A DNA stretch of 19,818 bases. Source: JARLFX01 sp036404255 (GTDB taxonomy: Bacteria > Acidobacteriota > Terriglobia > Terriglobales > Acidobacteriaceae). The notes under the pieces were generated by a model. That model was not told the origin of the DNA. It saw only the letters and a list, made by a program, of their open reading frames with translations, and searched no databases. This document shows, piece by piece, positions 7,652 through 15,279 of the stretch. Location of the stretch: assembly GCA_036404255.1 (NCBI GenBank), contig DASWOP010000287.1:1-19818 (forward strand). Reading direction: 5' to 3'. Every line of letters starts with the position of its first letter. Within the stretch, counting starts at the first letter, position 1. Both the position numbers and the translations under genes were made by a program.

Positions 7652-9640
7652 TTAGCCGAAGAGGAATTCCTTGGTTCGCAGCTCTTTGACGGTATCGCGC
7701 AACTTGGCGGCTTTCTCGAACTCGAACTTCTTGGCCGCCTCTCGCATATCGCTCTCAAGTTTCGCTATATATACGTCCAGTTGCTCCTGGCTGGCGAACT
7801 CCGGCACTCCCTCCGCTTCGTCCACAAGGTCGTGGTACTCAGCCTTAAGGATTCCGGCCAGACCCATGTCCAGCGGACGGATGATGCTCTCCGGCGTGAT
7901 GCCGTGCTCCTCGTTGTAGGCGACCTGCACGGTGCGGCGGCGGTTGGTCTCATCCAGCGCGCGCTTCATGGAATCCGTCATCACATCGGCATACAGAATG
8001 GCGATGCCTTCCACGTTGCGCGCCGCCCGGCCGATGGTCTGGATCAGCGAGCCTGCGCTACGCAGGAAACCCTCTTTATCCGCGTCAAGAATGGCAACCA
8101 GTGATACCTCCGGCAGGTCCAGTCCTTCGCGCAGCAGGTTGATGCCGATCAATACGTCATACTCGCCCTTGCGGAGGTCACGCAGAATCTTTACGCGCTC
8201 CAGTGTCTCAATCTCCGAGTGCATGTAGCGGCAGCGCACACCGACCTCGGTGTAGTAGTTCGCCAGGTCTTCTGACATACGCTTGGTCAGCGTGGTTACC
8301 AGCACGCGCTGGTGCTTCGCCACGCGAATGCGAATCTCGGCCAGCAGATCGTCAATCTGGCCGCGGACGGGGCGAATCTCAACAACGGGATCGATCAGGC
8401 CGGTGGGGCGGATGATCTGCTCCACGATGACTCCGGCAGATTTGGTGAGCTCGTATGCGCCGGGGGTAGCAGAGACGTAGACGATCTGCCCGGTGCGGTT
8501 CTCAAACTCCTCAAACTTCAGCGGGCGGTTGTCCAGAGCACTGGGCAGACGGAACCCATAGTCAATCAGGTTCTGCTTGCGGCTGCGGTCGCCGTGCCAC
8601 ATGCCGTGCAACTGCGGAACAGTGACGTGCGACTCGTCAATGAAGAGCAGAAAGTCGCGGGGGAAGTAGTCCAGCAGCGTGGGTGGCGGTTCGCCGGGCA
8701 GGCGGCTGGAGAAGTGGCGCGAATAGTTCTCGATGCCGTGGCAGTAGCCGACGGACTTGATCATCTCCAGGTCAAAGCGCGTGCGCTGGTGGATGCGTTG
8801 CGACTCCACCAGCCGCCCGTTCTGCTCCAACTGCTTCTCCCACTCCTCCATCTCGGTGAGGATGGAATCCATCGCGGACTTTTTGCGCTCCGGCATGACG
8901 ACGTAGTGCGATTTGGGATAGATGGGCAGGCGCGCATACTTCTGCTTCACCGTGCCGAAGAGCGGATCGATCTGCGAGAGGGAATCGACCTCATCGCCGA
9001 AGAGTTCGATGCGGTAGGCGAGCTCGTCGTAGGTAGGGAAGACCTCGATGATGTCTCCGCGCACACGGAAGGTGCCGCGCTTGAAGTCCACGTCGTTGCG
9101 TTCGTAGAGAATTTCAACGAGCCGCTTGACCAGGTCTTCGCGCTTGATCTTCTGCCCCTTTTCCAGCAGCAGCAACATGCCGAAGTAGGCCTCCGGGCTG
9201 CCCAGGCCGTAGATGCAACTCACCGAGCTGACGATGATGGAGTCGCGGCGCTCAAAGAGTGAGCGCGTGGCCGCCAGACGCAGCTTGTCCAGCTCTTCAT
9301 TGACGGTGGATTCCTTCTCGATGTACAGGTCGCCGGCGGGGATGTAGGCCTCGGGTTGGTAGTAGTCGTAGTAGGAGACGAAGTATTCGACGGCGTTGTT
9401 GGGGAAGAAGCTCTTGAACTCGTGATAGAGCTGGGCGGCCAGCGTCTTGTTGTGGACGAGGATCAGCGCCGGGCGGTTCAGCGCCTCGATGACCTTGGCC
9501 ATGGTGAAGGTCTTGCCGGAACCAGTGACGCCGAGCAGCGTCTGGTGCTTGTCGCCCGCGGCAATGCCGTTGAGCAATTCTTTGATGGCGCGGGGCTGGT
9601 CGCCCTGTGGTTTGTATGTGCTGGCGAGCTGGAAGTCCAT
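7652..9640 (-). CDS. uvrB: Excinuclease ABC subunit UvrB
   Basis: A full-length 662-residue UvrB, the damage-verifying helicase-like subunit of nucleotide excision repair, which receives DNA from UvrA and recruits UvrC. Visible marks are Walker A GVTGSGKT (37-44), the beta-hairpin YFVSYYDYYQPEAYIP (86-101) that clamps and probes one DNA strand, the DESH Walker B box (335-338), SAT-like VSATPG (389-394), helicase motifs DLPEVSLVAILDADKEGFLRS (508-528) and QTIGRAARN (534-542), and the C-terminal UVR domain (about 622-656) that contacts UvrC. All are intact. The ATG has no Shine-Dalgarno; the CTAG-rich leader suggests a very short 5' end. It lies 101 bp downstream of the GGDEF-EAL gene on the same strand. 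A dyad in that gap may be a regulatory site. uvrA and uvrC are not in the window. Confidence 0.98.
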   Translation of the reverse strand: MDFQLASTYKPQGDQPRAIKELLNGIAAGDKHQTLLGVTGSGKTFTMAKVIEALNRPALILVHNKTLAAQLYHEFKSFFPNNAVEYFVSYYDYYQPEAYIPAGDLYIEKESTVNEELDKLRLAATRSLFERRDSIIVSSVSCIYGLGSPEAYFGMLLLLEKGQKIKREDLVKRLVEILYERNDVDFKRGTFRVRGDIIEVFPTYDELAYRIELFGDEVDSLSQIDPLFGTVKQKYARLPIYPKSHYVVMPERKKSAMDSILTEMEEWEKQLEQNGRLVESQRIHQRTRFDLEMIKSVGYCHGIENYSRHFSSRLPGEPPPTLLDYFPRDFLLFIDESHVTVPQLHGMWHGDRSRKQNLIDYGFRLPSALDNRPLKFEEFENRTGQIVYVSATPGAYELTKSAGVIVEQIIRPTGLIDPVVEIRPVRGQIDDLLAEIRIRVAKHQRVLVTTLTKRMSEDLANYYTEVGVRCRYMHSEIETLERVKILRDLRKGEYDVLIGINLLREGLDLPEVSLVAILDADKEGFLRSAGSLIQTIGRAARNVEGIAILYADVMTDSMKRALDETNRRRTVQVAYNEEHGITPESIIRPLDMGLAGILKAEYHDLVDEAEGVPEFASQEQLDVYIAKLESDMREAAKKFEFEKAAKLRDTVKELRTKEFLFG

Positions 9641-9659
9641 AACTATCTAGGATACTAGG

Positions 9660-9673
9660 ATGCAGAAGTGCAT
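9660..9673. promoter_or_regulatory. Inverted repeat upstream of uvrB, candidate operator
   Basis: ATGCA-GAAG-TGCAT is a perfect five-base dyad with a four-base spacer, 20 bases upstream of the uvrB start codon. On the uvrB strand it is followed by CCTAGTATCC, whose TAGTAT could be a -10. uvrB is commonly controlled by LexA, but this dyad does not match the E. coli or Gram-positive LexA boxes, so the role is only a suggestion. Confidence 0.3.
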
Positions 9674-9741
9674 GCGGCAGTTTCCGATTTGCAGCAGATG
9701 AGCTTGAACATTTTCCGCAACACGTCTTCACGCATAGTCTT

Positions 9742-11700
9742 TTATGGCTTCTCAACTGATAGGACCGCTGCATTTACGAGAGCATCGGCCGAGGTCGCAG
9801 AGAGGGGACGGCCAAACAGATATCCCTGAACCTGATCGCAGCCAATCTCTTTGAGTGTCTGTGCCTGGAACTCGTTTTCTACGCCTTCTGCGGTAACCGT
9901 GAGATCAAGCGTCTTTCCCAGCGCTACGATCGTATGCACGATGGCGTTTGCTTTCGGGTCGAGCTTCATCTCGTTGACAAAGGACCGGTCAATCTTGACT
10001 GCATCGAATGGAAACTTCCAGAGGTAGGTAAGGCTGGAATAGCCTGTGCCGAAGTCATCGAGTGAGATGGAGATTCCCATAGCGCGAAGTTGTTCCAGCT
10101 GTTCGAGTACGGAGTCCGGGTTTTGAATCCATAAGCTCTCGGTTACTTCCAACTGCAAGCGCGCAGGATCGAGGCCGGAGACGCGCAATGCGTTTTCAAC
10201 GGCTGCGACGATATCTCCATGCCGGAATTGAACAGGCGATAGATTGACCGCTACTTTCACGGGCTTTGCCCAGGCAGCAGCCGTCCGGCACGCGGTTTCG
10301 AGCACCCAGGCTCCGATAGGAACGATCAGGCCTGATTCTTCCGCTACCGGAATAAATGCTGCCGGGGACTGTGGCTCCCAACCTTCTGGCCAGCGCAACA
10401 AGGCCTCAAAGCCGACGAGGCTGCTGTCCTGAAAGTTGAACAAGGGCTGATAGGCGAGTTGAAAGGCTGCGGTGTCCAGCGCCCGGCGCAGGTTTTCTTC
10501 GAGTCGCCGACGTTCACGAAAGGCCGCATCCATGCCAGCTTCAAAGAAACATACCGTCTTTCCACCCTCAGCTTTTGCCTTATAAAGGGCAGCGTCTGCA
10601 CAGGAAAGTAATGTGTCCCAGTTCGTGGCATCTGTCGGCGCAATGGCCACGCCGATGCTCGCTCCATAATTCGATTGCAGGTCGCCAATGTTGTATGGCT
10701 CAGATAAGATCCCCATGAGCCGGTCGGCGAGAGCTCTGGCTGCCGCGGGCTGAGCCATTCCAACCTGCACAATTACGAACTCATCTCCTCCGAGCCGAGC
10801 CACCAAATCTTCGGTTCGAATCGTTGCCTTGAGCCGGTGCGCAAAGGCTTTCAATACTTCATCCCCGGTGGCGTGTCCAAGGCTGTCGTTGATATCTTTG
10901 AACCGATCCATATCCAATATCAAAACCGCGATGTATGTTTTGCTGCGGCGCGACCATCCGAGTGCGGCTTTTGCTGCTTCCGCCAGCCGCTTCCGGTTAG
11001 AAAGTCCGGTCAGACTGTCATGCTCGGCGAGAAACAGGGCTTCAGCCTGAGCAGCACGGTGCGCCAGCATCTTGCGATAGATGGTGAATCCCAGAATGCC
11101 GCCTATGAGCAGGATTACGGTTACGGTGATTGCTTCGGTCAGGAAGAGCGATTTTTCATAGAGCTTCAGGTCGTCCGCTTGGTTGAGATATATCTCAAAG
11201 ACCCCAATCACGGCACCATCCCGTTTGATCGGAATATAGGTTTCCGCAAAATAAGCCGGATCCACAGGCCCCTTGCCAGCTTTGGATTCGGTAAAGGTGT
11301 TTCCCGCGAGGATGGAGTTGGAGATTTGTTGCCCATGGCGCCGGGCAATCGTCATCGGCACCAGCGGAGAGTTCTGACGGTCCCATATAAAGACAAGCTG
11401 TCCTTTCTCGTTCCACAGTTTCACGCGATAGATGCCGCCAATTTCGTCAGCTTGCTCAAAAAGACGTTTTGTCTGAGGAGAGGGTGCAACTCCGGCAATC
11501 ATAGCGGGGATGTCTGGGGCATTGTTCAGGAGTCCGGCGGCCCAGGAACTAACTTCTGTCTGTGCGTCGGTACGCAGCATATTGGTTGCAACCAGACGGT
11601 TGAGCTTAGCCCCCGCAAACGCAAAGAAAAGAACCATCATCGCGACGAGCAGGATCCGTCCACTGTCGGAGTACAGGAATCGAACAATACGGTTCTTCAA
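9742..11700 (-). CDS. Membrane-bound GGDEF-EAL c-di-GMP enzyme
   Basis: A 652-residue bifunctional-type protein. Transmembrane helices at about 16-38 and 188-207 enclose an extracytoplasmic sensor region of about 150 residues with no recognised domain. Then come a GGDEF domain (about 220-387) with intact GGDEF at 304-308 and an RTED inhibitory site at 295-298, exactly five residues before it, and an EAL domain (about 400-640). The EAL side keeps EALLRW (432-437), NLSP (486-489), LEVTES, LDDFGTGYSS (547-556), KIDRSF (569-574), AEGVEN (604-609) and QGYLFGRPL (625-633). Both diguanylate cyclase and c-di-GMP phosphodiesterase activity are therefore possible. The start is TTG at 11700, supported by GGAG eight bases upstream; the first in-frame ATG lies inside helix 1. 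The gene may share a transcript with uvrB downstream. Confidence 0.95.
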   Translation of the reverse strand: MKNRIVRFLYSDSGRILLVAMMVLFFAFAGAKLNRLVATNMLRTDAQTEVSSWAAGLLNNAPDIPAMIAGVAPSPQTKRLFEQADEIGGIYRVKLWNEKGQLVFIWDRQNSPLVPMTIARRHGQQISNSILAGNTFTESKAGKGPVDPAYFAETYIPIKRDGAVIGVFEIYLNQADDLKLYEKSLFLTEAITVTVILLIGGILGFTIYRKMLAHRAAQAEALFLAEHDSLTGLSNRKRLAEAAKAALGWSRRSKTYIAVLILDMDRFKDINDSLGHATGDEVLKAFAHRLKATIRTEDLVARLGGDEFVIVQVGMAQPAAARALADRLMGILSEPYNIGDLQSNYGASIGVAIAPTDATNWDTLLSCADAALYKAKAEGGKTVCFFEAGMDAAFRERRRLEENLRRALDTAAFQLAYQPLFNFQDSSLVGFEALLRWPEGWEPQSPAAFIPVAEESGLIVPIGAWVLETACRTAAAWAKPVKVAVNLSPVQFRHGDIVAAVENALRVSGLDPARLQLEVTESLWIQNPDSVLEQLEQLRAMGISISLDDFGTGYSSLTYLWKFPFDAVKIDRSFVNEMKLDPKANAIVHTIVALGKTLDLTVTAEGVENEFQAQTLKEIGCDQVQGYLFGRPLSATSADALVNAAVLSVEKP

Positions 11701-11941
11701 GATGTGTACTCCAGAATCCGCGTGAATTGCCGCAGATTGCTATCACGTTGCTCGATGGATGGCATAACGCGATCAGATGCACGAACACGAAGCATGGTTT
11801 CAAGACGGGTAAAAGGCATTGAATTCACCGACATCCGCATGAGCTTACTGTCATCTTCAATAAGGCTTAAGCGGACACGATCTTACGCCTATGCGGTGTA
11901 ATCCGGCTATACGCCTTATGCGGTACGGCTCGGGCTTCTGT
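11701..11941. other. Gap between GGDEF-EAL and HAD genes
   Basis: These 241 bases lie between the HAD phosphatase stop and the GGDEF-EAL start, both on the minus strand, and should hold the GGDEF-EAL promoter. Apart from the direct repeat pair at 11884-11924, no hairpin terminator or small gene was recognised. Confidence 0.4.
11884..11924. repeat. Pair of near-identical short direct repeats
   Basis: TACGCCTATGCGGT (11884-11897) recurs as TACGCCTTATGCGGT (11910-11924), identical except for one extra T, with starts 26 bases apart. The copies sit just past the HAD gene stop. They could be sites for a regulator, a slippage duplication, or part of the HAD transcript 3' end. Confidence 0.6.
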
Positions 11942-12628
11942 CTAAAGGCCGAGAGCTGCGGGCCATTCTCGTGGAGAATTCACGAGCACGTCGGGCTCGG
12001 CGGCTTCCAGAGTGTGGGGTGCCATGCCGTAGGCGCAGCCAATGGACCATGCGCCACTATTCTTTGCCGTCAGCACATCCACGTCAGAGTCGCCAATCAT
12101 CACGGTTTCCGCGGCAGTTACGCCAGCTTCCGCCATCAGCGTCTGCAGACCAAGTGGGTCGGGCTTCTTGGTGTGAAAGCTGTTGCCGCCGTAGTTCTGA
12201 AAGCAGAAGGCGTCGAACTTGAAGTGCGCACAAATATCGCGGGAAGGCTTTACCGGTTTGTTCGTGAGCACCGCCATCCTGATCTCTGGCCGCGCTGCAC
12301 GGATTGCCGCCATCGCCTCCAGCACGCCATCGTACACATAGGTGTAATCCAGCTTGTGTATGCGGTAGTAACTGAGAAAGAATTCGAGTGCCTCGGCCAC
12401 AAATGCGTCGTCGTGTATATCGCCCGAAGGATCGCCCAATGCGCGTCGTACCAGCATCTGCGCGCCGTTGCCGATGTAGGTGGCAATGACCTTTTCCGGC
12501 TGTTCGTGACGGCCAAAATGGCGCAGCATCGCGTTGATGGACTGGGCCAGGTCTTTTTGCGAATCAACGAGCGTGCCGTCCAGGTCAAAGACGAGCAGGC
12601 GAATGCGATTACCGGGTATTTGTGCCAT
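11942..12628 (-). CDS. HAD-family hydrolase, phosphoglycolate phosphatase-like
   Basis: A 228-residue HAD-superfamily phosphatase with the cap-1 insertion typical of Gph/PGP. Motif I is FDLDGTLVDS (14-23) with nucleophile Asp15 and acid Asp17; motif II is VLTNK (120-124); motif III is the lysine pair in KKPDP (154-158); motif IV is MIGDSDVDV (177-185) with metal-binding Asp180 and Asp184. All catalytic residues are present. The best match by pattern is phosphoglycolate phosphatase, which clears 2-phosphoglycolate formed during repair of 3'-phosphoglycolate DNA ends or by oxygenation. Related sugar-phosphate phosphatases share the pattern, so substrate is uncertain. It starts 25 bp after the stop of the propeller lipoprotein gene and is probably its downstream operon partner. 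No Shine-Dalgarno is evident. Confidence 0.88.
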   Translation of the reverse strand: MAQIPGNRIRLLVFDLDGTLVDSQKDLAQSINAMLRHFGRHEQPEKVIATYIGNGAQMLVRRALGDPSGDIHDDAFVAEALEFFLSYYRIHKLDYTYVYDGVLEAMAAIRAARPEIRMAVLTNKPVKPSRDICAHFKFDAFCFQNYGGNSFHTKKPDPLGLQTLMAEAGVTAAETVMIGDSDVDVLTAKNSGAWSIGCAYGMAPHTLEAAEPDVLVNSPREWPAALGL

Positions 12629-12653
12629 TCATAATAGTTTAACTCGAAGCCAT

Positions 12654-13787
12654 CTATTTGATCGTTGTGATGGCGATTGAGATGGCGCCTGCGGTGTCTC
12701 CAGTCGAACCTGTAGATTTTAGTGTGCCATCGCTATTGAGCGTGTAGACGCTTGCTGCATCATGCTCATTGGTCACGTAGAGGAACTTGCCGGCAGGATC
12801 AAAGCTAATGCGGAAAGGCATGGCTCCGGTTCCGATGGAACCATGCGGAGTCAGGTTTCCCGTGGCCGGATCAAGGGTGAACATCGAAACCGTGTTGCTT
12901 GTTCGATTGACCACATACGCAAACTTGCCGGAAGGATCGATTGCTACCGCGACGGGGCTGTTTCCCGCTGTGACATAGCTTGGTGTATTCGGTGTCAGCA
13001 CTCCGGTCGTCTGGTTGATGGTGTACTGCGATACAGTATTTGAATTCGAATACGCATTCGGCACGTAGGCGAATTTACCGGACGGATCAACGGTAACCCC
13101 AAAGGGAGACTGATCTGCCGGAACGGTAGCAGGCGTCGTCGGCGTCAGCACTCCGGTGAGTGGGTTCACGGTATACATGGAGATGTTATTGTCACTCTGG
13201 TTTGCCGCATAGGCGAACCGCCCGGAAGGATCCACTGTGATGGAGAGCGGGCTCGAGCCGGTAGCCACCGTGGCCGGATTCATCGGGGCCAGTTGTCCGG
13301 TATTGGCATTCACAAAGAACATGGAGATGGTATTGTCGTTGCTGTTTGCGGTGTAGAGGTATTCGCCGGTGGGATCGATTCCGATTCCCTGGGGGAAAAA
13401 GCCGGTCGGTATGGTTGTGGGCAATATCGGCGTCAGTAGGCCGGTCGTTGAATTGGCGACAAATATCGAGATCGTCGCGGCATCCGTCGCATTGGAGACA
13501 AGGTTGGCGACATACACGTACCGCCCGTTGGGAGTGGCGATGAGCTGCTCGCCGGGGATGCCGGAGGCTCCCGTGCCAATAATGGCCGGAGACAGCGGTA
13601 TGAATCCGCCGGTACAGGAATCGACGCTGTACATCGTCACGGACTGGCTGCTCAGGGCGTAGGCATACTCTGCTGGAGGCGTTTGGACACAGGGGGCAGC
13701 GGCGGGCGTGGGCGTGGAACTTCCTCCGCAACCTGCTACCGCAAGGCACAGGGCAGATAGGGCAAGACGCACGACAGGCGAAGCCAT
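12654..13787 (-). CDS. YVTN/lactonase-type beta-propeller lipoprotein
   Basis: A 377-residue exported protein. A signal peptide ends in the lipobox VAGC with the lipidated cysteine at residue 20, then a Ser/Thr/Pro/Ala linker. Repeating blades follow of the form DPSGKFAYVxNxxxNTVSxYTxNxxTGxLTP, about 48-50 residues each (for instance around residues 138-163, 185-212, 233-262, 283-310 and 329-352), making a probable seven-bladed propeller of the YVTN/lactonase (PF10282-like) type. Cytoplasmic 6-phosphogluconolactonase relatives exist, but the lipid anchor places this one outside the inner membrane, so a lactonase role is doubtful and a surface-binding role is possible. ATG 13787 is preferred to ATG 13799, four codons earlier, because GAGG sits six bases ahead of it. 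The HAD gene follows after 25 bp. Confidence 0.85.
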   Translation of the reverse strand: MASPVVRLALSALCLAVAGCGGSSTPTPAAAPCVQTPPAEYAYALSSQSVTMYSVDSCTGGFIPLSPAIIGTGASGIPGEQLIATPNGRYVYVANLVSNATDAATISIFVANSTTGLLTPILPTTIPTGFFPQGIGIDPTGEYLYTANSNDNTISMFFVNANTGQLAPMNPATVATGSSPLSITVDPSGRFAYAANQSDNNISMYTVNPLTGVLTPTTPATVPADQSPFGVTVDPSGKFAYVPNAYSNSNTVSQYTINQTTGVLTPNTPSYVTAGNSPVAVAIDPSGKFAYVVNRTSNTVSMFTLDPATGNLTPHGSIGTGAMPFRISFDPAGKFLYVTNEHDAASVYTLNSDGTLKSTGSTGDTAGAISIAITTIK

Positions 13788-13793
13788 CTCGAA

Positions 13794-13797
13794 CCTC
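13794..13797 (-). promoter_or_regulatory. Ribosome binding site of the propeller lipoprotein gene
   Basis: GAGG on the minus strand, then TTCGAG, then ATG at 13787. The alternative ATG at 13799 has only a pyrimidine-rich TTCTTCCTC upstream, so the downstream start is preferred. Confidence 0.55.
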
Positions 13798-13816
13798 ATT
13801 CTGAGGAAGAATTTTT

Positions 13817-13822
13817 ATTATA
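13817..13822 (-). promoter_or_regulatory. Possible -10 box for the propeller lipoprotein operon
   Basis: A perfect TATAAT on the minus strand lies 29 bases upstream of the preferred start. No good -35 hexamer was found 16-18 bases further up, so the call rests on the -10 alone. The 88-bp gap is shared with the divergent CNNM-type gene. Confidence 0.4.
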
Positions 13823-13875
13823 GCTCGCCGCTCTATACCAGCCGTGGATAGGCCAGTGCTAGACTCGAACTCTGC

Positions 13876-15279
13876 ATGCTTGAGTGGATACTCTTCCGTG
13901 CCATCTCGGTGGCTGTCTTCATCCTGGCTAACAGCTTCTTTGTGGCTGCGGAGTTCGCGCTCGTCAGCGTCCGTGAGACGCGGATGGAGCAGTTGGTGGC
14001 CAAGGGCCGCCCCGGCGCGCGCACCGCACTTGCGCTCAAACACAATATTGAGGAGTTCCTGCCGGCGGTTCAGTTTGGGGTGACGCTGGCAAGCCTTGGG
14101 CTTGGCTGGATCGGCGAGCCTGTGATGGCGGATATCCTGCTGAGCCTGATGCACAACCTCACCTGGTTCCACCATATGACGTCGGTGCATATGATGGCTT
14201 TATCGCATGGGGTTGCGGTCGTGGTGGCGTTTGCAATCATCACCTACTTTGATGTGCTGCTGGGTGAGCTCGTGCCCAAATCTCTGGCGTTGCAGCGCGC
14301 CGAACGGATCGCTCTGGCTGTGGCAGGGCCGATGGATCTCTTCATCCGCATAACCCGGCCTGCGGTGAAGTTCATGAATCTCTCTGCCAGCGTGGTGTTG
14401 CGTATCTTTCATGCGCCTCTGCGAGGGGAAGGCAATGTGCATTCGCCGGAAGAGTTGAAGCTGATTGCCACGGCTACGCGCCGCATGGGCCTGCTTCCGG
14501 CGTTTCAGGAGGAGATTATTCATCGCGCCATTGAGCTGAATCACGTGACGGTGCGCGAGGTGATGACGCCGCGCGACAGGATCTTTTCCCTTCCGGCGGA
14601 CATGCAGCTGGAGGAAGCGAGCGCGCGCGTGATCGAGGAACAGCATTCGCGCGTGCCGGTATACGATCCGCAGCCGGACCAGATCATTGGCGTTGTGAAT
14701 TCCAAAGACATCTCGCGGTTGATGCATTTTCGCGTCTCCGTCCGCACCCGGTCAGACGCTGCACGGATGGTGGAGAGTCCATTTGTGGATCTGCGCCTGC
14801 GCCAGATTGTGCGTGATGTGATGATGGTGCCGGAGACCAAGCTGGTGGTGGACCTGCTGCAGGAGTTTCAGGAGCGCCGCCGCCAGATCGCCATTGTGGT
14901 GGATGAGTTTGGCTCCATCACCGGTCTGGTGACGGCAGAGGACGCGCTGGAGCAGATCGTGGGCGAGATGGACGACGAGTTTGATGTGGCCCGCAAACCC
15001 ATCCTCGCTACCGGTACGGGTGCCGTGGTGCTGGAGGGAAGCGTGACCCTGCGTGATCTGGTGACGCAGATGCGCTGGAAGTTCCCGCGTGAGGCGGGCG
15101 TTGAGACGTTGGCAGGGTTTATTCTGGCGCAGCTTGGCCACATTCCCGAGGCGGGCGAATCCGTGCGCTACGGTGGCCGTCGCTTTACGGTGGAGGCGGT
15201 GAGCGGCAACCGGATTGAGCGCGTGCGCGTAGAAGAGGCCCCAGTAGCAGCGGTCCACAAGCAGGGCGGGCGCGCATGA
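13876..15279 (+). CDS. CNNM/CorC (hemolysin C)-family membrane protein with CBS domains
   Basis: A 467-residue protein of the DUF21-CBS-CorC_HlyC architecture. The DUF21/CNNM membrane domain occupies about 1-180, with hydrophobic segments near 5-30, 64-92, 111-135 and 146-178 and the motifs FFVAAEFALVSVR (21-33) and LLGELVPKSLALQ (128-140). Two CBS motifs follow at about 224-283 (REVMTPRD, HSRVPVYD) and 308-365 (FGSITGLVTAEDALEQIVGE); in CNNM/CorC proteins this pair binds Mg-ATP. A CorC_HlyC domain is at about 375-453. Characterised bacterial relatives take part in Mg2+ or Co2+ handling, often efflux; the hemolysin name is historical. The ATG has no Shine-Dalgarno. Its stop overlaps the next gene's start as ATGA, so it is translationally coupled to the DppB-type permease. 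Confidence 0.93.
   Translation: MLEWILFRAISVAVFILANSFFVAAEFALVSVRETRMEQLVAKGRPGARTALALKHNIEEFLPAVQFGVTLASLGLGWIGEPVMADILLSLMHNLTWFHHMTSVHMMALSHGVAVVVAFAIITYFDVLLGELVPKSLALQRAERIALAVAGPMDLFIRITRPAVKFMNLSASVVLRIFHAPLRGEGNVHSPEELKLIATATRRMGLLPAFQEEIIHRAIELNHVTVREVMTPRDRIFSLPADMQLEEASARVIEEQHSRVPVYDPQPDQIIGVVNSKDISRLMHFRVSVRTRSDAARMVESPFVDLRLRQIVRDVMMVPETKLVVDLLQEFQERRRQIAIVVDEFGSITGLVTAEDALEQIVGEMDDEFDVARKPILATGTGAVVLEGSVTLRDLVTQMRWKFPREAGVETLAGFILAQLGHIPEAGESVRYGGRRFTVEAVSGNRIERVRVEEAPVAAVHKQGGRA

Noticed and set aside
8312..9262. 316-codon open frame on the plus strand, antisense to uvrB
   Set aside because: Lies wholly within a fully conserved uvrB; the Val/Leu/Asp-rich product is typical of a shadow frame.
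9703..9717. GAAC half-site resembling a Gram-positive LexA box upstream of uvrB
   Set aside because: The matching GTTC half at the right distance is absent.
10837..11901. 354-codon open frame on the plus strand, antisense to the GGDEF-EAL gene
   Set aside because: It mirrors a gene with all family motifs intact; the product has no recognisable domain and no ribosome site.
12654..13787. Regular about 150-base repeats considered as a CRISPR or intergenic repeat array
   Set aside because: They are in frame and encode propeller blades of one protein.
13192..14190. 332-codon open frame on the minus strand across the propeller and CNNM-type gene starts
   Set aside because: Overlaps two well supported genes and their shared promoter region; the His/Arg-rich product has no family signs.
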